DNA of 64,000 nucleotides from Sulfitobacter sp. DSM 110093 (GCF_022788715.1 NZ_CP085167.1:1423001-1487000); one strand, 5' to 3'; shown: positions 1 through 12,302, numbered from the stretch's first letter. Program-made: numbers and translations. Notes: a model not told the origin generated them from the letters alone.

Positions 1-99
1 AAGGCAGGCGGCGTAATGCTGCTGGAGCGTGACGCCTGTGTGGCGCTGGCCGATGAACTGGGGCTGGTGCTTTGGGTCCGAGAGGGGGACGCGGCGTGA
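1..99 (+). CDS. lpxI: UDP-2,3-diacylglucosamine pyrophosphatase LpxI, C-terminal end (partial)
   Basis: Only the last 32 codons lie in the window; the gene starts before base 1. The visible tail contains GGVMLLERDA followed by a hydrophobic strand and ends REGDAA. LpxI makes lipid X from UDP-diacylglucosamine in lipid A synthesis and replaces LpxH in Alphaproteobacteria. The assignment rests on this short tail and on position: its TGA stop (97-99) overlaps the GTG start of lpxB in a GTGA junction, the usual lpxI-lpxB order in this class. The fragment is too short for an independent family call. Confidence 0.7.
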   Translation, partial: KAGGVMLLERDACVALADELGLVLWVREGDAA

Positions 100-1247
100 A
101 AGTGTTCATTCTGGCAGGCGAGCCTTCCGGTGACCGGTTGGGCGGTGCGCTCATGACGGGGCTGAAAGAGCTTTGCCCGGAGGTGACCTTCGACGGCATC
201 GGCGGGCCGATGATGATGGCGCAGGGGTTGGAAAGCCGCTTTGACATGGACGAGCTCAGCGTCATGGGGCTGGCCGAGATCCTGCCGAAATACCGCGCGT
301 TGATGGCCCGGATCAATGAGACGGCGCAGACGGTGGTCGAGACGAAACCCGATGTGCTCATCACCATCGACAGCCCCGATTTCTCATTGCGCGTGGCGCG
401 TAAGGTGAAAGAGAAATCCGACATCAGAACAGTGCATTACGTGGCCCCAACCGTCTGGGCATGGCGCCCCGGCCGGGCCGAGAAGATGGCCCGTTCGGTC
501 GATCATGTGCTGGCGCTTTTCCCCTTTGAGCCGCCCTATATGGAAGCGGCGGGTATGGCCTGTGATTTCGTGGGGCACCCGGTGGTGGCCGAGCCTGTGG
601 CCGATGACGCCGCCGCTGCGGCCTTCCGCGCCGAACACCGTCTTGCCGATGCGCCGCTGCTGCTGGCTTTGCCCGGCTCGCGCCGAGGCGAGGTCACGCG
701 GCTGGCGCCAGTGTTCCAGCAGGTCGTCGCGCGGCTGGTCGAGGCAGAGCCGTCCTTGCGCGTCGTGGTTCCTGCGGCAAGTCCGGTGGCCGCTCTGGTC
801 AAACAGGTGACGCGCAATTGGGCGGGCAACCCGCTGGTGCTGGACCCGCGTGATATGGCGTCAGAAGAGTTCACCGCCACCAAACGCGCCGCCTTCCGCG
901 CGGCGGATGTGGCGTTGGCAGCGTCCGGCACCGTGTCGCTGGAATTGGCCGCGGTGAACACGCCAATGGTCATCGCCTATGACATGAACTGGATCAGCCG
1001 TCAGATCATCGGACGAATGCTGCGCGTTGATACGGTGACATTGGTCAATCTGGTCTCAGAGACTCGCGTGGTGCCGGAGTTCATCGGCGCCAACTGCCGC
1101 CCCGGACCGATTGCCGAAGGTGTTTTGCAGGTGTTGCGGGCACCGGGCGCACAAAAGGACGCGATGGCGCTGACCATGCAGCGCTTGGGGCGGGGTGGTG
1201 AGGCGCCGGGCCTGCGGGCCGCGCGCGCGGTTTTGGCGCGGCTGTAG
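96..1247 (+). CDS. lpxB: Lipid-A-disaccharide synthase
   Basis: Glycosyltransferase family 19 enzyme that condenses UDP-2,3-diacylglucosamine with lipid X to form the lipid A disaccharide at the inner face of the inner membrane. The product of 383 residues has the family's normal length. It shows the N-terminal KVFILAGEPSGD signature (2-13), HYVAPTVWAW (114-123) and the phosphate-binding LPGSRRGEV (192-200). I chose GTG at 96 because KVFILAGEPSGD must sit at the N terminus; a longer reading from 72 adds residues encoded inside lpxI. Translation is probably coupled to lpxI through the GTGA overlap. It converges on mnmA with a 7-base gap. Confidence 0.96.
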   Translation: MKVFILAGEPSGDRLGGALMTGLKELCPEVTFDGIGGPMMMAQGLESRFDMDELSVMGLAEILPKYRALMARINETAQTVVETKPDVLITIDSPDFSLRVARKVKEKSDIRTVHYVAPTVWAWRPGRAEKMARSVDHVLALFPFEPPYMEAAGMACDFVGHPVVAEPVADDAAAAAFRAEHRLADAPLLLALPGSRRGEVTRLAPVFQQVVARLVEAEPSLRVVVPAASPVAALVKQVTRNWAGNPLVLDPRDMASEEFTATKRAAFRAADVALAASGTVSLELAAVNTPMVIAYDMNWISRQIIGRMLRVDTVTLVNLVSETRVVPEFIGANCRPGPIAEGVLQVLRAPGAQKDAMALTMQRLGRGGEAPGLRAARAVLARL

Positions 1248-1254
1248 GGGAGGC

Positions 1255-2397
1255 TTAGCCCCGGTAGATCCAGCCGCCGCCAAAGATGCGCGTGCTTTCA
1301 GGATCATAGAACACACAAGCCTGACCCGGTGACACGCCTTCCTCGGCAGTCAGCAGTTCAACCTCGGCCTCGGTCGCACTGATCGGACGCAGGATCGCAT
1401 CGCGCGGCGGACGGGTGGAGCGCACGCGCACGGCGATGTTCCACTCTGACCGCGAGGTGAGCGGCTCATCCCCCAGCCAGTTGATCTCACGCACCGGAAT
1501 TTTCCGCGTGGCGAGCATTGATTTCGGGCCGACGACGACCTCTTTGCGATCGGCATCCAACTTTACCACATAAAGCGGATCGGCCAGACCGCCGATGCCC
1601 AAACCCCGGCGCTGGCCGATGGTGTAGTGGATCACACCTTCATGTTTCGCCAGCACATTGCCGTCGGTATCAACGATATTGCCCGGATCGGCGGCTTCGG
1701 GGCGCAGCTTGCGAATCACGGCAGCATAATCGCCATTGGGAACGAAACAAATGTCTTGGCTATCGGGTTTGTCGGCCACAACCAGCCCGTATTTCGCCGC
1801 CAGCGCACGGGTGTCATCCTTGCTGGGCAGGTGGCCCAGCGGGAAGCGCAGGTAGGAAAGCTGCTCTTCGGTGGTGGAGAAGAGGAAATAGCTTTGGTCG
1901 CGGTTGCCGTCGGCGGCGGCGTGTAGCTCTGGCCCGTTCTCGCCCATCTTGCGCTGGATGTAATGACCGGTAGCCATGCAATCGGCCTCCAGATCCTTGG
2001 CGGTTTCCAGCAAGTCCTTGAACTTGACCCGCTCGTTGCAACGGATGCAGGGCACAGGTGTGGCACCGCCGAGGTAGCTGTCGGCGAATTCATCTATCAC
2101 GGCGTCCTTAAAGACGTTCTCATAGTCCAGCACGTAATGCGGGAAGCCCATCTCTTCGGCCACGCGGCGGGCGTCCTGAATGTCGACGCCCGCGCAGCAG
2201 GCACCTTTTTTGGCCAGCGCGGCGCCGTGATCGTAAAGCTGCAGGGTCACGCCCACGACGTCATAACCTTCGTCGGCGAGCATGGCCGCCACAACGGAAC
2301 TGTCCACACCACCCGACATCGCCACGACGACCCGCGTGTCGGCAGGTGCCTTGGCAAAGCCAAGCGAATTGAGCGGCGGGGTCTGATCAAGGGCCAT
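1255..2397 (-). CDS. mnmA: tRNA-specific 2-thiouridylase MnmA
   Basis: ATP-dependent enzyme that puts sulfur on position 2 of wobble uridine 34 in tRNA Lys, Glu and Gln, using persulfide relayed from a cysteine desulfurase. The 380-residue protein has the PP-loop SGGVDSS (28-34), the first catalytic cysteine in [10 protein letters not shown] (Cys120) and the second in [13 protein letters not shown] (Cys217), so both redox cysteines are present. The C-terminal half has the expected [12 protein letters not shown] motif and beta-barrel. It is monocistronic, divergent from sciP. About 20 residues before the PP-loop are longer than in E. coli, as is usual in Rhodobacterales. Confidence 0.97.
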   Translation of the reverse strand: MALDQTPPLNSLGFAKAPADTRVVVAMSGGVDSSVVAAMLADEGYDVVGVTLQLYDHGAALAKKGACCAGVDIQDARRVAEEMGFPHYVLDYENVFKDAVIDEFADSYLGGATPVPCIRCNERVKFKDLLETAKDLEADCMATGHYIQRKMGENGPELHAAADGNRDQSYFLFSTTEEQLSYLRFPLGHLPSKDDTRALAAKYGLVVADKPDSQDICFVPNGDYAAVIRKLRPEAADPGNIVDTDGNVLAKHEGVIHYTIGQRRGLGIGGLADPLYVVKLDADRKEVVVGPKSMLATRKIPVREINWLGDEPLTSRSEWNIAVRVRSTRPPRDAILRPISATEAEVELLTAEEGVSPGQACVFYDPESTRIFGGGWIYRG

Positions 2398-2517
2398 GGG
2401 TCTCTCCGGAGTTTGTGCGCGAATATAGGAAAATCCTACCTAGTCACAAGGGCAGGCTTCACGCCGCGTTAAGGCAGATGGGGGTTATTGGCCGCCAGAA
2501 CAATGGCGGATGATGCG

Positions 2518-2796
2518 ATGTACCTGAAAAAAGTCGATGGGCCACGGTCTGTTACCCTCGCTGACGGGAGCGTGATGTCCCGCGCCGATTTGCCCGGTGC
2601 AGATACGCGAAGGTGGGTCGCCTCGCGCAAGGCGGCGGTGGTGCGGGGGGTGGTCTATGGGCTGATCACCCAATCCGAAGCGCTGGAGCGTTATGGCATT
2701 AGCGATGACGAATTTATGGAATGGTTGCATGCGGTTACAGAGCATGGAGAGGCCGCGCTGAAGGCCACTGCCTTGAAAAAGTATAGACAACTTTAA
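2518..2796 (+). CDS. sciP: CtrA inhibitor SciP (DUF1153 family)
   Basis: Small helix-turn-helix protein that in Caulobacter binds CtrA and blocks transcription of CtrA-activated genes. The 92-residue product matches the family length and has the conserved core ADLPGADTRRWVASRKAAVV followed by the helical stretch SEALERYGISDDEFMEWL. I chose ATG 2518 (MYLKKVDGPR) because homologues start at that motif; ATG 2503 and TTG 2488 are in-frame alternatives adding 5 or 10 residues. It lies 93 bases upstream of ctrA on the same strand, so regulator and target are adjacent. A perfect palindrome overlaps its stop codon. Confidence 0.88.
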   Translation: MYLKKVDGPRSVTLADGSVMSRADLPGADTRRWVASRKAAVVRGVVYGLITQSEALERYGISDDEFMEWLHAVTEHGEAALKATALKKYRQL

Positions 2797-2802
2797 GTTG
2801 TC
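2786..2802. promoter_or_regulatory. Perfect 17-base palindrome at the sciP stop
   Basis: GACAACTT-T-AAGTTGTC has two perfect 8-base arms around one base. It spans the last sciP codons, its TAA stop and the first intergenic bases. It sits about 90 bases before the ctrA start, so it may be an operator for a dimeric regulator or an RNA hairpin. There is no T-run after it, so it is not a typical terminator. The binding factor is unknown. Confidence 0.5.
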
Positions 2803-2823
2803 AAGCTAGCCTATCTAGTATCG

Positions 2824-2840
2824 GTAACGGGTAGTTAACC
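2824..2840 (+). promoter_or_regulatory. Probable CtrA-binding site upstream of ctrA
   Basis: GTAA-CGGGTAG-TTAACC differs by one base from the CtrA consensus TTAA-N7-TTAA, with exact 7-base spacing and a following C. It lies 50 bases before the ctrA start, where autoregulation would act. The assignment uses the published Caulobacter consensus; occupancy is inferred. Confidence 0.6.
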
Positions 2841-2889
2841 TTTTTTGCTCAAGATTAGCCAATCGTCCTAGATGAGCCGGAGAAACCGA

Positions 2890-3597
2890 ATGCGTGTATT
2901 GTTAGTTGAAGATGACCCGACGACCTCTCGCAGTATTGAACTCATGCTGACCCATGCGAATCTTAACGTCTATGCCACCGACCTAGGCGAAGAGGGAATC
3001 GATCTGGCCAAGCTCTATGACTATGATTTGATCCTGCTCGACCTCGATCTGCCGGATATGAACGGCCATGATGTGCTGCGCCAATTGCGGCTGGCGCGGA
3101 TTGAAACGCCGATCCTGATCCTGTCGGGGTCCGACGATACGGAAAATAAACTCAGGGGATTTGGATTTGGTGCCGACGATTATTTGACCAAACCGTTTCA
3201 CCGCGAAGAATTGGTGGCCCGGATCCACGCCATCATCCGCCGTTCCAAGGGCCATTCCCAATCGGTGATTGAGACGGGGCAAGTCGCCGTGAACCTTGAT
3301 GCCAAGACTGTCAGCGTTAACGACAGCCCCGTGCATTTGACCGGTAAAGAATATCAGATGCTGGAACTGCTGAGCCTGCGCAAGGGGACGACCCTGACCA
3401 AAGAAATGTTTCTCAACCACCTCTATGGTGGCATGGATGAGCCTGAACTGAAGATCATCGATGTTTTTATCTGCAAGCTGCGCAAAAAGCTCAGCCAAGC
3501 CACAGGCGGAGAGAGCTATATCGAAACTGTCTGGGGCCGGGGCTATGTGCTGCGCGATCCCGAACCGGCGCAGATGGATCTGGCCGCCAGCGCCTGA
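2890..3597 (+). CDS. ctrA: Cell-cycle response regulator CtrA
   Basis: OmpR-type transcriptional regulator phosphorylated through the CckA-ChpT relay. In Rhodobacterales it controls motility, gene transfer agents and related traits rather than being essential. The 235-residue product has the receiver acidic pocket VEDDP (6-10), phospho-acceptor Asp51 in [10 protein letters not shown], switch Lys101 in LTKPF, and a C-terminal winged helix ending [11 protein letters not shown] chose ATG 2890 ([10 protein letters not shown]), preceded by GGAG; an upstream ATG at 2872 would add six residues not seen in the family. The neighbour sciP encodes its antagonist, and a CtrA-type box lies just upstream. 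Confidence 0.96.
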   Translation: MRVLLVEDDPTTSRSIELMLTHANLNVYATDLGEEGIDLAKLYDYDLILLDLDLPDMNGHDVLRQLRLARIETPILILSGSDDTENKLRGFGFGADDYLTKPFHREELVARIHAIIRRSKGHSQSVIETGQVAVNLDAKTVSVNDSPVHLTGKEYQMLELLSLRKGTTLTKEMFLNHLYGGMDEPELKIIDVFICKLRKKLSQATGGESYIETVWGRGYVLRDPEPAQMDLAASA

Positions 3598-3665
3598 TCT
3601 GACATCAACCGGACCTGAAATCGCTAGACCTGCCCCTGATCGCCACCTATCTAAGCCACAGGTGA

Positions 3666-7891
<4,226 letters not shown>

Positions 7892-7919
7892 AACCTTATT
7901 GCGCTTTTTGTTCGCTAAT

Positions 7920-7934
7920 GTTCTCAGAAAGTTC
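7920..7934 (+). promoter_or_regulatory. LexA (SOS) box, GTTC-N7-GTTC
   Basis: GTTC-TCAGAAA-GTTC matches exactly the GTTC-N7-GTTC operator established for LexA in Rhodobacter and other Alphaproteobacteria. A third GTTC at 7910-7913 precedes it with a 6-base gap. The box lies 56 bases before the start of the small peptide gene at 7991, in the intergenic space after recG. LexA control of that peptide is inferred. Confidence 0.7.
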
Positions 7935-7990
7935 TTTACAGGTGAGGCTGAAAATGAGAACAAAGGAGCAACAAAGATAGGGAGGTACCG

Positions 7991-8119
7991 ATGATGACTT
8001 ACACTACGCTGAAATCTATCGCTCTTAGGTCACAGGCCACGTTGTTGCAGGATGCAGCAGGGGCCGCCGCTTTGATCGTGATGCTGGTCGTTGGTCTGCA
8101 TCTGCCCGCTTTTATCTGA
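7991..8119 (+). CDS. 42-residue single-span membrane peptide, probably SOS-induced
   Basis: Short gene of unknown function with a strong ribosome site (GGGAGG, 5 bases before ATG). The peptide has a polar N-terminal half (MMTYTTLKSIALRSQ) and one hydrophobic span (AAALIVMLVVGLHLP), suggesting an inner-membrane peptide with its N terminus in the cytoplasm. A LexA-type box lies 56 bases upstream and a terminator about 115 bases downstream, so it forms its own transcription unit. Caulobacter SidA (29 residues) is a LexA-controlled membrane peptide of similar design that blocks division. I see no sequence similarity strong enough to claim homology; the parallel is inference. ATG 7994 is an alternative start. 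Confidence 0.72.
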   Translation: MMTYTTLKSIALRSQATLLQDAAGAAALIVMLVVGLHLPAFI

Positions 8120-8233
8120 GTTCTGCCTAAGGCTCTCATGCCGCTTTGCCTGCATCCGTCCCAATTTGATGCACCGATTTGCCTGTCCGCATCGGCCTTT
8201 GGCAAAGTGGGTCCCACATGAGTTACGCCTACT
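8120..8233 (+). other. Structured 3' region with nested complementary segments
   Basis: Between the peptide stop and the terminator I see paired segments: CTCATG (8135-8140) with CATGAG (8217-8222), TTTGCC (8145-8150) with GGCAAA (8201-8206), and inside them GATGC (8168-8172) with GCATC (8189-8193), or alternatively CCGAT (8174-8178) with ATCGG (8191-8195). The nesting suggests a folded 3' untranslated region or a small RNA ending at the terminator. No open reading frame here looks real. Confidence 0.4.
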
Positions 8234-8272
8234 GACGCCGCCATCCCTTTTAGGATGTGCGGCGTTTTTTTT
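8234..8272 (+). terminator. Rho-independent terminator after the small peptide gene
   Basis: ACGCCGCCATCC pairs with GGATGTGCGGCGT (one bulge) around a CTTTTA loop and is followed by eight T residues. It is the strongest plus-strand terminator in this part of the window and closes the transcription unit of the 42-residue peptide. Confidence 0.9.
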
Positions 8273-8340
8273 GGCTTTGGGGGCTGAGGAAGGCCGCAGA
8301 GAGCCTGCAAGGGTAGGTTCGCAGCTGAGTGGCGCTCTAC

Positions 8341-8802
8341 TTAACGCTCGCCCGCTTCAACGGGGGCTACGGCCTGTTGCATCGCCTCGGTCAATGCTTC
8401 GATGCTGAGCATAATGGACGCGTGGCGGTTTTTATAAGCCGTGGCAGGGGTGAGCACTTCGAAACCGTCAAAGGGCGCGTCCGGCACGGGGCCTTCGCCT
8501 TTCAGCATGACGCGCAACTGATCGCGGGCTGTTGTGATCTGCGTAAATGAACTTCCGGGTGCCGCAGCGCCGACAACGGCGGCGGCAGCTTGGCCTAAAG
8601 CACAGGCTTTCACATCCTGCTTCATTTCGGCCAAATGCCCATCCTGCACGCGCACATCAACCGTCACGGTCGAGCCACAGAGCGGCGAGCGGCGTTTGAC
8701 GCTGGCCTGAGGGTCGTCCATGCGGCCCAGATGGGGGATCTCTGCTGCAAGCGCCAAGATACGCGCAGAGTAGAGCTTGATGAGGTCCGTCTCATCCGAC
8801 AT
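8341..8802 (-). CDS. NifU/IscU-like iron-sulfur scaffold-fold protein lacking one cysteine
   Basis: Protein of 153 residues with the IscU/NifU N-terminal fold. Two of the three scaffold cysteines are present, Cys42 in [11 protein letters not shown] and Cys67 in KACALGQAA. The third, normally in an HCS motif, reads RHAS here, so the cysteine is Ala128. It may be a specialised or degenerate cluster carrier, or a zinc or regulatory protein; true scaffold activity is doubtful. I chose ATG 8800-8802 because of the AAGGA ribosome site and because residues before it do not fit the family. It diverges from hisI. An upstream in-frame start would overlap hisI. Confidence 0.75.
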   Translation of the reverse strand: MSDETDLIKLYSARILALAAEIPHLGRMDDPQASVKRRSPLCGSTVTVDVRVQDGHLAEMKQDVKACALGQAAAAVVGAAAPGSSFTQITTARDQLRVMLKGEGPVPDAPFDGFEVLTPATAYKNRHASIMLSIEALTEAMQQAVAPVEAGER

Positions 8803-8876
8803 GGCTGTTCCTTTTCGTGCTGAAACCCTACATAAGCGCCGCTGACGCAGATGCAAATATTTCCACGAGGTGCCCG

Positions 8877-9236
8877 ATGACTTTTGATCCTGCAAGCCTT
8901 CAATTCAACGATGCGGGCCTGATCCCGGCGATTGCTCAGGACGCTCAGACCCATGAGGTGCTGATGCTGGCATGGATGAATGCGGAAAGCATCGCGCGCA
9001 CGTTGGAAACCTGCAAGGTGACTTACTGGAGCCGCTCACGGCAGGCGTTCTGGGTGAAGGGCGAAACCAGCGGGAACGTTCAGGAGCTCGTTGAGATGCG
9101 GTTGGATTGCGACCGTGATTGCTTGCTGGTCATGGTAAACCAAAGCGGGCCCGCCTGTCACACCGGGCGGCGCAGTTGTTTCTACACTGGTATTCAGGAT
9201 GGCCAAGAGGTCGAACTGATGAAGCCGATGGATTAA
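8877..9236 (+). CDS. hisI: Phosphoribosyl-AMP cyclohydrolase HisI
   Basis: Third enzyme of histidine synthesis, opening the purine ring of phosphoribosyl-AMP. The 119-residue monofunctional form has the magnesium triad Asp77, Asp79 and Asp81 in [10 protein letters not shown], and zinc cysteines including Cys94 and Cys101 in [12 protein letters not shown]. The start is ATG 8877 (MTFDPASL); an in-frame start at 8817 would lie in the divergent promoter region. No hisE is fused or adjacent, so histidine genes are dispersed here, as is common in Rhodobacterales. Confidence 0.96.
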   Translation: MTFDPASLQFNDAGLIPAIAQDAQTHEVLMLAWMNAESIARTLETCKVTYWSRSRQAFWVKGETSGNVQELVEMRLDCDRDCLLVMVNQSGPACHTGRRSCFYTGIQDGQEVELMKPMD

Positions 9237-9245
9237 GGGTGGCTT

Positions 9246-10103
9246 CTAAAGGCCTACCATATCACGAATTTCCCGCGGTGTGATGCCGTTCTCGCGATAG
9301 AGCGCGATGGCGCGGGCGTCGTCGCGTTTGGCAAGCCTCTTGCCAGCTTCATCGCGGATTAAACGGTGGTGGTGGTAGCACGGCTTGGGCAGGCCCAACA
9401 AAGCCTGTAGCACAACATGGATTTGGGTGGCCTCAAACAGATCGGCCCCCCGTGGGACCAGCGTAACTTTCTGTGCCGCGTCATCCAGCACCACAGATAG
9501 ATGATAGGATGTGCCCATGTCGCGCCGGGCCAGTACCACGTCACCAACAGTTGTAATAAGCTGATCGGGGGAAATCGTTTGCAGGCCGGTTTCGCCATTG
9601 GGGCCGTGGCCATTCTCCAGAAAGGTGAGCGGTGTGTTGCTGAGCGCTTCCAATGCCTTGGCCATATCTAGCCGCAGCGCGCCAGTCTCACGGTGGTGGC
9701 CTGCGGCGCGGCAGGTGCCGGGGTAGATGATGCCATCAGGGCCGATGATCGGCGCTGCGCCTTCTTGTGGGGCGCTGGTGGCTGCGGCGATGTCACGGCG
9801 GTTACAGGTGCAGGCGTAAAGCAAGCCGCGCGTCCAGAGATCATCAAGCGCGGCGCGGTAGCTCTCCATCCGGTCTGATTGCCGCATTACCGGGCGTGCC
9901 CAGTCTATGCCGAGCCAGTCGAGGTCTTGGTAAATCTGCGCTTCCCATTCCGGGCGGGCGCGGGATTGGTCGATATCTTCGATGCGTAAAAGAAAGCTGC
10001 CGCCCGCCACTTGGGCCAAATCATGTGCCAAAAGCGCGGAATAGGCGTGGCCAAGATGTAATGGGCCGGTCGGAGATGGGGCAAATCTGGTTGTAAGATT
10101 CAA
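9246..10103 (-). CDS. gluQ: Glutamyl-queuosine tRNA(Asp) synthetase
   Basis: Paralogue of glutamyl-tRNA synthetase without an anticodon domain; it attaches glutamate to queuosine at position 34 of tRNA Asp. The 285-residue protein has the N-terminal FAPSPTGPLHLGHA signature (7-20), zinc ligands CTC (98-100) and Cys131, and a KMSKS-like KRLAKRDDAR near the C terminus. Length and absence of a long C-terminal helical domain separate it from GltX. The upstream methyltransferase gene overlaps it by 4 bases (ATGA), so it is translated second in a two-gene unit. Confidence 0.93.
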   Translation of the reverse strand: MNLTTRFAPSPTGPLHLGHAYSALLAHDLAQVAGGSFLLRIEDIDQSRARPEWEAQIYQDLDWLGIDWARPVMRQSDRMESYRAALDDLWTRGLLYACTCNRRDIAAATSAPQEGAAPIIGPDGIIYPGTCRAAGHHRETGALRLDMAKALEALSNTPLTFLENGHGPNGETGLQTISPDQLITTVGDVVLARRDMGTSYHLSVVLDDAAQKVTLVPRGADLFEATQIHVVLQALLGLPKPCYHHHRLIRDEAGKRLAKRDDARAIALYRENGITPREIRDMVGL

Positions 10104-10714
10104 TTCTTTTCAATCAGATAGACGGTAGACTTCATGTTGATGCCGGGCAAATGCGCGCCTTCTTCGGCATGGAGCAAAATCGCTGCGCCACAGTCGGTCC
10201 ATTCATGGATCATGCCCAGTGCGCCGCGATCCTCCAGCGCTTTTTCATTTAGCGAAAACAGAAGTTTGCCGCCCTTTCCTAATCCATGCATCAGCGTATC
10301 GAACAAGGAAATTGGCGCGGCGCCGGGGCCGATTACCCCAATGGCGCTAATTGCATCATAAGCGCCGGGCTCGAATGGAAGCGGCGCGTCAACTTCAAGC
10401 TCTAAGAGGTTGCGGTAAATGTCTTTTTTTCGTGACTCGGCCAGCATCGCAGCCGAGACATCGCCCCCGTCAATCGTGGTAAAGCCGACGTGTTTAAGGG
10501 CTGCACCAGACAGCCCGGTACCACATCCGATGTCGAAAATCGGCAGATCTTTGTCATCGAGAAACTCCGCAAGCGTGACAGCGGCGCGTTCGGGGGTAGC
10601 ATAGCCCTGCGCTGTAATGTCGTCGTCGTAGCTGCTTGCCCATTCGTTGTAGAGGCTGCGGATGACTTCGGTGTCGCGTGCCGCATAGGCCTTGTCGAAA
10701 TAATGTTGTGTCAT
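10100..10714 (-). CDS. Class I SAM-dependent methyltransferase
   Basis: Rossmann-fold methyltransferase of 204 residues with motif I FDIGCGTGLSG (60-70) and the usual acidic motif after the next strand (GGDVSAAML). The N terminus LYNEWASSYDDD resembles small-molecule and Williams-Beuren type methyltransferases. Substrate is unknown. It is the first gene of a two-gene unit with gluQ (ATGA overlap), but gluQ's own job does not reveal a substrate. Its start codon and ribosome site sit inside a perfect hairpin (10713-10734), which suggests translational control. Confidence 0.8.
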   Translation of the reverse strand: MTQHYFDKAYAARDTEVIRSLYNEWASSYDDDITAQGYATPERAAVTLAEFLDDKDLPIFDIGCGTGLSGAALKHVGFTTIDGGDVSAAMLAESRKKDIYRNLLELEVDAPLPFEPGAYDAISAIGVIGPGAAPISLFDTLMHGLGKGGKLLFSLNEKALEDRGALGMIHEWTDCGAAILLHAEEGAHLPGINMKSTVYLIEKN

Positions 10715-10734
10715 CCCCCTAGAGTATGGGGGAT
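10713..10734 (-). promoter_or_regulatory. Hairpin sequestering the RBS and start codon of the methyltransferase
   Basis: On the minus strand the leader reads ATCCCCC, an 8-base loop, then GGGGGAT. The 7-base perfect stem takes in the purine-rich ribosome site and the first two bases of the ATG at 10714-10712. Such a stem would keep translation low until it is opened. The sequence is plain; the regulatory role is inference. Confidence 0.5.
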
Positions 10735-10767
10735 GGCACGAAGGGTCCAGTCTTAACCCGACCAGAG

Positions 10768-12108
10768 TTAACCTTGATTAAGCCAATTCTGCCATTCTGC
10801 TTTTGCGCGGTCAGTATAGGCTTTGTAGCGGTCTTTGCGCCCGCGACGGCCAGACTTGAGCCCTTCAACGGGGGGGAAGAGGCCGAAATTCACGTTCATC
10901 GGCTGGAAGGTCTTGGCATCTGCGCCGCCAGTGATGTGGGTGATCAGCGCACCCATAGCGGTGCTGTCAGGCGGGGTGGGCAGATTGCTGCCGTTGATCT
11001 CAGCCGCAGCCATACGGCCTGCGAGCATCCCCATCGCGGCGCTTTCAACATAGCCTTCAACGCCGGTGATCTGCCCAGCAAAGCGGATGTTGGGCTGGCT
11101 GCGCAGGCGCATTTGGTCGTCAAGTAACGTGGGCGAGTTGATGAAAGAGTTGCGGTGAATGCCGCCGAGACGGGCGAAACGTGCGTTCTCGAGCCCCGGT
11201 ATGCGTTTGAAAACATCAGTTTGCGCGCCGTACTTCATTTTGGTCTGAAAGCCGACGATGTTGTAAAGCGTGCCCAGCTTGTTGTCGCGGCGCAGTTGCA
11301 CCACGGCATGGGCTTTTATGTCGGGCTGGTGTGGATTGGTTAGGCCAACCGGCTTCATCGGGCCATGGCGCAGGGTCTCGCGACCGCGTTCGGCCATGAC
11401 TTCGATGGGCAGGCAGCCGTCAAAGTAGCCGGCGGTTTCACCTTCGCGGAATTCTGTTTTGTCAGCCTCAAGCAGCGCGTCGATGAAATCGTCGTATTGC
11501 TGCTTGTCCATCGGGCAGTTGAGGTAGGCAGTGCGCTCTTCCTCGGTTTCGCCCTTATCATAACGGGACTGCATCCATGCCTGTGACATGTCGATGCTGT
11601 CGAAATAGACGATGGGCGCAATGGCGTCGAAGAATGCCAGTGCTTCGGCCCCGGTTTCGGCGGCGATAGCCTCGGCCAGTGCGCCAGAGGTCAGCGGGCC
11701 GGTGGCGATGATCCATTTGCCGTCTTTTGGCAGTTCGGTGATCTCGCCATATTCGACGGTGATATTGGGGTGCGCGAGCAGCGTGTCGGTGACGGTCTGC
11801 GCGAAGGGATCACGATCAACGGCCAGCGCGCCACCAGCGGGGAGGCGGTTTTTATCAGCGCAGGCCATGATCAGCCCGTTTGCGGCGCGCATTTCCCAAT
11901 GCAGCAGGCCCACGGCGTTTTGCTCGTCATCGTCCGAGCGGAAGGAGTTGGAGCATACCATTTCGCCCAACAGCCCGGTCTGGTGGGCAAAGGTTTCGAC
12001 CTTTGGGCGCATTTCGTGGATGACCACCTTTACGCCCGCTTGTGCGGCCTGCCAGGCGGCCTCTGATCCGGCCATGCCGCCGCCGATGATGTGCAATGTA
12101 TCTGTCAT
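10768..12108 (-). CDS. trmFO: Folate-dependent tRNA (uracil-54-C5) methyltransferase TrmFO
   Basis: Flavoprotein that makes ribothymidine 54 in the tRNA T-loop using methylene-tetrahydrofolate, replacing SAM-dependent TrmA. The 446-residue protein starts with the FAD-binding [13 protein letters not shown] (6-18), has [11 protein letters not shown] with Cys52, and the second family cysteine in YLNCPMDK. The C-terminal stretch [16 protein letters not shown] is typical of GidA-family folds. I chose ATG 12106-12108 so that the dinucleotide-binding motif is N-terminal; a start 14 codons upstream adds unrelated residues. TrmFO is older annotated as Gid, a relative of MnmG. Confidence 0.96.
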   Translation of the reverse strand: MTDTLHIIGGGMAGSEAAWQAAQAGVKVVIHEMRPKVETFAHQTGLLGEMVCSNSFRSDDDEQNAVGLLHWEMRAANGLIMACADKNRLPAGGALAVDRDPFAQTVTDTLLAHPNITVEYGEITELPKDGKWIIATGPLTSGALAEAIAAETGAEALAFFDAIAPIVYFDSIDMSQAWMQSRYDKGETEEERTAYLNCPMDKQQYDDFIDALLEADKTEFREGETAGYFDGCLPIEVMAERGRETLRHGPMKPVGLTNPHQPDIKAHAVVQLRRDNKLGTLYNIVGFQTKMKYGAQTDVFKRIPGLENARFARLGGIHRNSFINSPTLLDDQMRLRSQPNIRFAGQITGVEGYVESAAMGMLAGRMAAAEINGSNLPTPPDSTAMGALITHITGGADAKTFQPMNVNFGLFPPVEGLKSGRRGRKDRYKAYTDRAKAEWQNWLNQG

Positions 12109-12269
12109 GAGGGCGATGTAGGGCAGGGCAGCAGCGCGCGCAACCTGCAAGAGCAGGCTGGGCCAAACAACGCTGTAAGCAAGGGCTACAGATGTGATTT
12201 CGAGGTCGCCGCTGCGGGCATGGTCGGCCAGTGAGAGACTGACCCGGAGGGACCTTCCGCCATCGGCGA

Positions 12270-12302
12270 CCCAAAAACATCAAGGGCATTCTACCCCTGA
12301 TA
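12270..12302 (-). terminator. Probable terminator after the crotonase-family gene
   Basis: On the minus strand ATCAGGGG pairs with CCCTTGAT (one mismatch) around GTAGAATG-type loop bases and is followed by GTTTTTGG. It lies about 70 bases after the stop of the gene at 12374. The rest of the 265-base space to trmFO shows no gene that I can support. Confidence 0.55.

Noticed and set aside
10768..10781. CtrA site TTAACCTTGATTAA at the trmFO stop
   Set aside because: The spacing between the two TTAA halves is 6, not the required 7, and it lies at the end of trmFO rather than in a promoter.
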